Assembly: GCA_026008535.1 (NCBI GenBank)
Contig: BRKX01000013.1
Location: 55,811,726-55,875,725 of the forward strand
Length of the DNA stretch: 64,000 nt
Source of the DNA: Perilla frutescens
Taxonomy: Eukaryota > Streptophyta > Magnoliopsida > Lamiales > Lamiaceae
Direction: 5' to 3'
Positions 58,426 to 64,000 of this stretch are shown here, in pieces. The translations under genes and the position numbers were made by a program. The first letter of the stretch is position 1; the number at the start of each line of letters is the position of its first letter. The notes under the pieces were generated by a model, which worked only from the letters and a program-made list of their open reading frames with translations, did not search any database and had not been told where the DNA came from.

Positions 58426-59676
58426 TTTTTTATTTTTTTTTTGAGAAGAGGAACTTGATTAATAAGAGAAGGCATCAGAAGATGCTACAAAACATTGAAG
58501 CTCAACAGGGAGCGAAAAAACAGAATCAACAATAAAAGAGGACTGGCGAGCATATCCAGCAAATTTATGGACAGTGGCATTCAAACATCGATTAATCCAT
58601 GAAAATGAGATCTCCTGGAATGTTTTGGAGGTAAAGAGAATGTCAGAGATGATAGTTCCCACTCCACTTCGGGGAATAGTTGCATTTTGGAGCATGTAGA
58701 CCAATCCTTGGTTATCAAGCTCAACCAAAATTTTGAGAATGCCCATTTGCTTAGCCATTAGAAGACCTTTAAGACACGCTTGAGCTTCAGCAATATCAAC
58801 CTCGGAGTAGAAGGCCAAAGGGGAGGCGAACGCTTTGATCATGGTACCAGAGTGATTCCAGAAAACTCCTCCAAGGCCTGTGTCCCCATTAGACCCAAGG
58901 GAAGTATCAGTTTGAAGTTTGATCCAATCACAAAAGTGGTGTGGCCCGTGGAGGGCAATCTGCCAGTTTGAAAAGGGAGGAGGACGACTGATATTGTTAG
59001 CTTGAAATTCATTCATGAGGGAGAGAGCTGAGGAGAAGCAGTGTTGATGCGTCCATGAGAATTGGCGAAACACAAAGGCATTCCGGGCCTTCCACACAAA
59101 CCACAAAAGCATAGAGAAGATCTCAATGAACTCAGAGCTTTTGTCTTTCATGACATGCAAAATCCAATCTAGAATCAAGACAGCAGGGGTCTGAGTCGGA
59201 ATCTGGAGACAGAGGACACAACTTTGCCAACAGAAGGAGCTCCAAGCACAATCATGAAGGGCATGTTCCAAGGTTTCTTCAAATTGTCCACATCTAGGAC
59301 AAATGGGATCAAGAAGCATACTTCTCCTCCCCAGTTTGGTTTTAGTTTGCGGGATTCCACGCATGCATCTCCACAAAAAGATTCTAACTTTGGGTGGGAC
59401 AGATAGGGACCATAGCCATTTCCACAAAGCTGGGTTATTGGAGGACGAAGAGGGATTTGATGACAAGGCATCTTTGAGCTTCTTCGCAATCCAATAACCT
59501 GTCTTACAGAGAAACAATCGTTTTTGGTGTAAATCCATTGCAGACAATCGTCACCATAATTAGTGCTCACGGGGATAGACAGGATGTGTTTAGCAATGTC
59601 ATGGGAGAACAGAGAGCGGATTGTCGAGATATTTTGGCCTTCAAATCTTACCTCAACTTTGTTCTTCTTGCCCAAT
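58426..59676 (-). mobile_element. 5'-truncated LINE (zf-RVT and RNase H end)
   Basis: On the minus strand a long frame (58459-59547) carries the zf-RVT region WKWLWSLSVPPKVRIFLWRC and CPRCGQFEETLEHALHDC. An RNase H-like domain follows: DTSLGSNGDTGLGGVFWNHS, EVDIAEAQACLKGLLMAKQM and VELDNQGLVYMLQNA. Upstream, IAKHILSIPVS and DCLQWIYTKNDCFSVRQV are in another frame, with a frameshift near 59500. The 3' end is a poly(A)-like run (plus strand T-rich 58423-58441). CTTCAATT flanks both sides (58418-58425 and 59677-59684), a target duplication. RT and endonuclease are lost by 5' truncation. Confidence 0.9.
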
Positions 59677-60180
59677 CTTCAATTCCTTTTCTCTTCTCTT
59701 CTTCTTCAAGTATTCTCTCTCTAAACGTGGCTAAAGGTGGAGTGAAATGACCTAATTTTGAATTGGGTTGGTTTATATAGTGGGAGAATAAAAGAATTAA
59801 AAGAAAATCAATAATGGGGAAAAAAGATGAAAAAATCGGGAATTTAGTGCACGGGGCGCGACCTCCGGGTCTCTGTGTCGATGTCTACTTGCGCCGCTCC
59901 AGTGTACGGGTCGCGCCGTGCTTTGAGCTGGTTGGGTCACGCCAAACGACGCGAGTGAGCACTTGGGTCGCGCTCGGGTCGCGCCTCCGCCCCTGCTCCG
60001 ACACCTCTCATGGTTTTACTTTGTTCTCTCTCGTTTCTTGTTCGATTGAGGTGATTCAACTTGTAGTGTGCTCCCAATTCGATCATCTATCTTCCCATGG
60101 TATTGAATAACTCAAAAATTCATTTATTCATCCATCATTTCCTATAAAACTCAAACAAGAAACAAAACTTCCAAACCGGA
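59677..60180. repeat. LTR-like sequence with GC-rich segment, hit by the LINE
   Basis: On the minus strand there is a TATA-like 'actatataaaccaa' (about 59775). A GC-rich stretch at 59850-60000 repeats 'gggtcgcgc'. The part at 60030-60070 resembles 25640-25700. Probably pieces of one LTR family; no TG...CA ends or partner LTR were found. Confidence 0.4.
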
Positions 60181-61798
60181 AGGTTAAAATAGCAATTTGG
60201 GTTAAAACACATGTAAAAATATTCAATTAACTTCATTTAAACCTCAAAATGTTCTGATAAAACACCTCTCATCACCTTATATTTGACATCTTATCACTTT
60301 TGGTACGCTACGTATTGTTTCAATCAAAATAATACCCAAACAATACTTATTTTATGGGGGGTCATTTAGATCATTTTTATAATTTTTTGAAGTTGAAGGA
60401 CCAAAATTAAATGTAAAAATATTATATAATATTAATTTTTCAAAAATTAATAAAATTTAATTTATTTTAAATATATATAATTATTTTTAAAAGTTATTAT
60501 TTTAATTTTATTGAAAAAAATATATTTAATTTTAAAATATATATATATATATATATTTTCAAATTTTTATAAAATTATAATTTTATATTTTTTAAGAAAA
60601 TTGTATTTTTAATTTTAAAAAATTATAATTTTATTTCTAAATTTTAAAAAAATATATATGATTTAATTTTCTAAAAAAATATTTAATTTAATTTTTAAAA
60701 ATTTATGTAATTTTAATTTTTTTTAAAAATATATAATTTGATTTTATTTTAAATATATATTTTTTATTTTGAAAACACATTTTTTATTTTTAAAAATATA
60801 TATTTTTTTTAATTTTCAATTTTCGTCCCTCAACTTTGAGAAACGATACTAAAATTGATAAGAGGTTAAACAATAAGTACCAAACTGGTTATTTTTCCTA
60901 AAAAAATCACCTATTTTTGATTCCACAGTGTATAGACTAACGTTGTACAATAATAGTAATATATAATATATCCATATACATGTGTGAGGAGATGTAAAAT
61001 GATACGAATTTAAAGATAGAGTTTGAGATGTTCTCTACAAATAAAAGAGATGATAACGAAATATTAATCGAATTATGGAAATGTTGCTCAAGCCGTGATA
61101 ACTCTCCCTTGATGATGTCCTATTCACTTCAAATAGTATGAAGCGAAGATGAAAATGTATTTATTACAATAATTTTCTTAAATGTGTTTAACGAATGTGT
61201 CTTTTTTTTCTTAATTTTTTACATTGTGCCTAAAATTATAAAAGACTATAATTATGTTTGTAATGTCTTTCAAGCAAACTAACTGTGCTATTTATTTTAT
61301 TAGGCATAATGAATGAAAATTTATTCATGGATATGAGTTGTCAACTAACAAAATAAAAGGCAAAATTGAGTATAGCATTATATTATGTATATATTTTATT
61401 ATTTCTTCTATATATTAATTTATTTGATTGTGATCTACTTTAATTTTAGGGTCGCTAATTTTATTTTGGCGTATAAAATTTTTGGGAACAAAAAAAAAAT
61501 CAAAAAAAAAAAATTCATCAAAAAAAAATGATAGACACGCGTAACGTTCACACCCTAAGGTCCGGTCGCATTTAGGCGCACATTATAAGGTGGTGTGCAC
61601 AGCTCATATAATTAATGCCACATTGAAAACCTCACATATACATACACTCACATATGTCATATGTGTGTGTGTGTTGAGCACGTACTAGCTATTTGGCACA
61701 TCACAAAACAAAAAGAAATTAAAGAAGAAGTTTATTTTATTATTATGATCATTTGTAGTGTAGTGAGACCGATCAAGAAAGAAATTAAAGAAGAAGAA
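60181..61798. other. AT-rich spacer, no gene seen
   Basis: 60420-60820 is almost pure A/T with alternating 'tataattatttt' tracts, bounded by 'ccaaaattaa' and 'cgtccctcaactttga', suggesting a decayed MITE or LTR piece. Confidence 0.4.
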
Positions 61799-61856
61799 GA
61801 AGAAGAAGAAGAAGAAGAAGAAGAAGAAGAAGAAGAAGAAGAAGAAGAAGAAGAAG
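61799..61856. repeat. (AAG)n microsatellite
   Basis: About 19 GAA/AAG units, 57 bp beyond the GNAT stop codon; a Glu-rich ORF across it is an artefact. Confidence 0.93.
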
Positions 61857-61912
61857 ATCGATCGATGGATGGATATTTATCAAATTTGAATGCCTAGCTA
61901 GCTTGGTTAGCT

Positions 61913-62020
61913 TTAACAAGCTTCAAAACACAGCAACAAGGGTTCACCAGAACACAATTCATAGTTTGCAGCTTCAACAACCTGTGCATAGGAATTAATT
62001 AAATCAATCAATAGATGATC

Positions 62021-62055
<35 letters not shown>

Positions 62056-63614
62056 CCTTAAATCCCATCTTCTCATACAATCTGAGAGCAGCTTCGTTAT
62101 CGTTATCGACATGTAAAAATAGCCTGTTAATACCTGTATATATATAACTGTAAACTGTCTCATGCGATTTCATTCAACATTCATATATATATAATACATG
62201 ATAAATTAGGTATACCGTGGTGTTGGGCAGTGGAAATGGCATATTGCAGCATGGCGGTAGCAACGCCTTGTCGTCGTGCTGATTTTGCAACGCATAAAAA
62301 TGAAATATAGCCGTACCAACAGTGCTGCCTTTCCTATTTTTTTTTTTAATTTAATTCCATCATAAACTAATTATATAAACATGCATGCATGGAGTACGTA
62401 CGTAGGAATTTTATTTATTTGAGTTACGATGTACATATCATATATCTATCTACCTTTCTGTGTACTACCGGCGGTGAATCATACTGAATCCTCAATTCCA
62501 ATGTTCCAACAACGCGATTTACTAAGGAACTCCCATCTTCCTTCGTCTTAACCTAAATCATCATCATCATCATCATGATCATCATCATTCCAAATCAAAT
62601 ACTATAAAATTATATATTGAAGAGATGATGATGATCATACATACCATCAGAATGCATATGCACTTTTTCGATCCCATTTGTTCATTGCATCTCTTTTTCA
62701 ATGCAACGGACCCCTTCATATAGAAACAAGTAATACGTTGAATTAATGATTAATGGGAATGCTATATACTTTGATTTAATTAATTTAACCTACCCTCTCA
62801 GCACACTCGCATTTGAATTCCCTATCAATTCTGGAGTTATGGAACCAAGATTATTGATCAGTTGAAGAATATCCATATATATTTCAATCAAATTATATAA
62901 TTATAGAATTGAAGTTGAATACAATATAATATATACCGTACCGCGGATTTCCTAGGGCCTCCCAGCCACACTCTAAGCATAGCCACGATGCCGCCTATAT
63001 GTGATCAGATTAATTACAAACTAATTAAATTAAAATAAAATACGTACAATCGAGATTAACTAATTTTTATATATATAAATATTGCTAATAACTTAATTAA
63101 TTTCCCACCCAGTATTCTTCATCGAGTCGAGCCTCACATGCCACGAACTCCTCAAATCCAGATGCCTCGTCGTCCGATTTTACGTTCAAAGGGCTAAACT
63201 TATTCATTTTAGGATGACGTATCCATACTTTCATTGAATTTCCAAAGCAACATTCTTTCCATTTTCTTGCAGAATTCATCATCACCCTGCATGCAAATTA
63301 AATTTAATTACACCGCTTAGTAGCTAGAGTGTGTGTGTGTGTGTGTGTAGTAGAGACTAGAGACTAGAGAGAGGAATTTGATGAGTAGCTAATTAATTAC
63401 TAATTTCGTGTAACACCCAACACTAATTAATTTAATTCTTCATCATTGATCAAGAAGAAAAAAATAATTGCAAGAAGGTATAAACGGATCGGGTTAATGA
63501 ATAAACTCACATTGTCGGACGTGGCGTGTTTTTCTCAGACTTGAGATTTCTTCGTCTTCTTCCATAATTCCACTTTCTTGCGAAATCTGGTATCGTTAAA
63601 GCAATCGTCGACAT
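61913..63614 (-). CDS. GNAT-family N-acetyltransferase, plastid-type
   Basis: Nine exons: 63511-63614, 63109-63286, 62942-62994, 62794-62830, 62645-62713, 62454-62552, 62216-62333, 62057-62133, 61913-61981. They total 804 nt and 267 aa, with all junctions in frame. The N-terminus is basic and hydroxylated (MSTIALTIPDFARKWNYGRR), which fits a chloroplast transit peptide. Then come EEFVACEARLDEEYWAAS, the beta-strand segment VGTLELRIQYDSPP, and motif A YGYISFLCVAKSARRQGVA, with acetyl-CoA loop RRQGVA at about 200-205. Motif B is NRLFLHVDNDNEAALRLYEK followed by MGFKVVEAANYELC. It should acetylate protein N-termini or lysines using acetyl-CoA; the plastid location is inferred from similarity to plant GNAT4/5-type proteins. 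No defect was seen. Confidence 0.93.
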
Positions 63615-63661
63615 TTTCTTTTAATTTCCTCAAGATTAATTGCAAGATATATATAACCAGA

Positions 63662-63696
<35 letters not shown>

Positions 63697-63724
63697 TGTA
63701 CACACACACACATATATATATATG
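63662..63724. repeat. (GA)n, (CA)n and (TA)n microsatellites 5' of the GNAT gene
   Basis: These runs sit 50-110 bp upstream of the start codon, in the likely promoter or 5' UTR. A (GT)n run also lies in intron 1 (about 63331-63348). Confidence 0.85.
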
Positions 63725-64000
63725 GTGAGCGAGACAAATTAAGTTAACCGTCTTTCATTTTCAGTTTGAATACAATCTGCCCGCTTCAACTGCAAAACCG
63801 AATTTGTTTTCCGTTCAAATTAAAATGATATTTTGGATTTTTATCTTTTTAAAAGCTGGGAAGGTTAAATGATTATATCATGGCATAATTCATTGATTAC
63901 TTACAGATTTTCATATAATTAATCTTTAAGAAGCATATAATATATCCTACTATATCTAAAAGTAGGATAGTGATGGGTAAATTTTTAATTGTATTTTCCC

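Noticed and set aside
61661..61897. 78-aa Glu-rich ORF
   Set aside because: It is the translation of an (AAG)n microsatellite downstream of the GNAT gene.

Overview
The window is nuclear DNA from a flowering plant, most likely a eudicot (possibly Lamiales, a weak guess from gene content only). Evidence: intron-rich genes with GT-AG splice sites, plant-only families (subfamily XII bHLH, caffeate-type O-methyltransferases, a plastid-type GNAT, a secreted cysteine-rich peptide), high AT content, long microsatellites, and plant transposons of almost every order. Five genes look intact, all on the minus strand: a bHLH factor (13782-15196, 6 exons, 246 aa), two tandem O-methyltransferases (34273-37132 and 39641-42221, 4 exons each, 341 and 342 aa), a small secreted peptide with 12 mature cysteines (51593-52249, 2 exons, 83 aa), and a GNAT acetyltransferase (61913-63614, 9 exons, 267 aa). 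I assembled their exons by hand; every frame closes across its introns.

Layout. 1-4.1 kb: a Ty3/gypsy LTR piece joined to a decayed Ty1/copia pol. 5.5-9.4 kb: a degraded Argonaute (AGO5-like) pseudogene that keeps its intron pattern, with a 340-bp tandem duplication over its MID exons. 10.1-12.5 kb: a non-autonomous hAT element holding a second TIR element. 12.5-13.4 kb: an LTR-element 5' piece and a long-TIR MITE. 13.8-15.2 kb: the bHLH gene. 17.4-24.7 kb: a copia element whose gag is split by a structurally complete gypsy element (18500-24067, TSD CTATG). 26.7-30.6 kb: a gypsy integrase remnant and a 3.1-kb LTR with internal repeats and a GC-rich block. 30.7-34.0 kb: a gag-only non-autonomous copia element (TSD ATAAT).

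34.2-44.1 kb is an O-methyltransferase array. Its two genes differ by clean MITE insertions whose empty sites survive in the other copy, and leftover flank segments at 38650-39420 and 26715-26795 point to further copies now lost. 46.7-49.0 kb is the most striking part: two Pack-MULE-like elements lie 28 bp apart with the same kind of long terminal inverted repeats; one carries a PORR-domain gene fragment, the other an LRR fragment resembling the receptor kinase EMS1. After the cysteine-rich peptide come a 2.2-kb direct duplication (52.6-57.1 kb), a 5'-truncated LINE with poly(A) and TSD (58.4-59.7 kb) inside an LTR-like sequence, and the GNAT gene at the right end.

The genes do not form one pathway. 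What links the window is transposition, gene capture, tandem duplication and decay around a few functional genes. All family calls come from reading motifs by eye; no database search was run.
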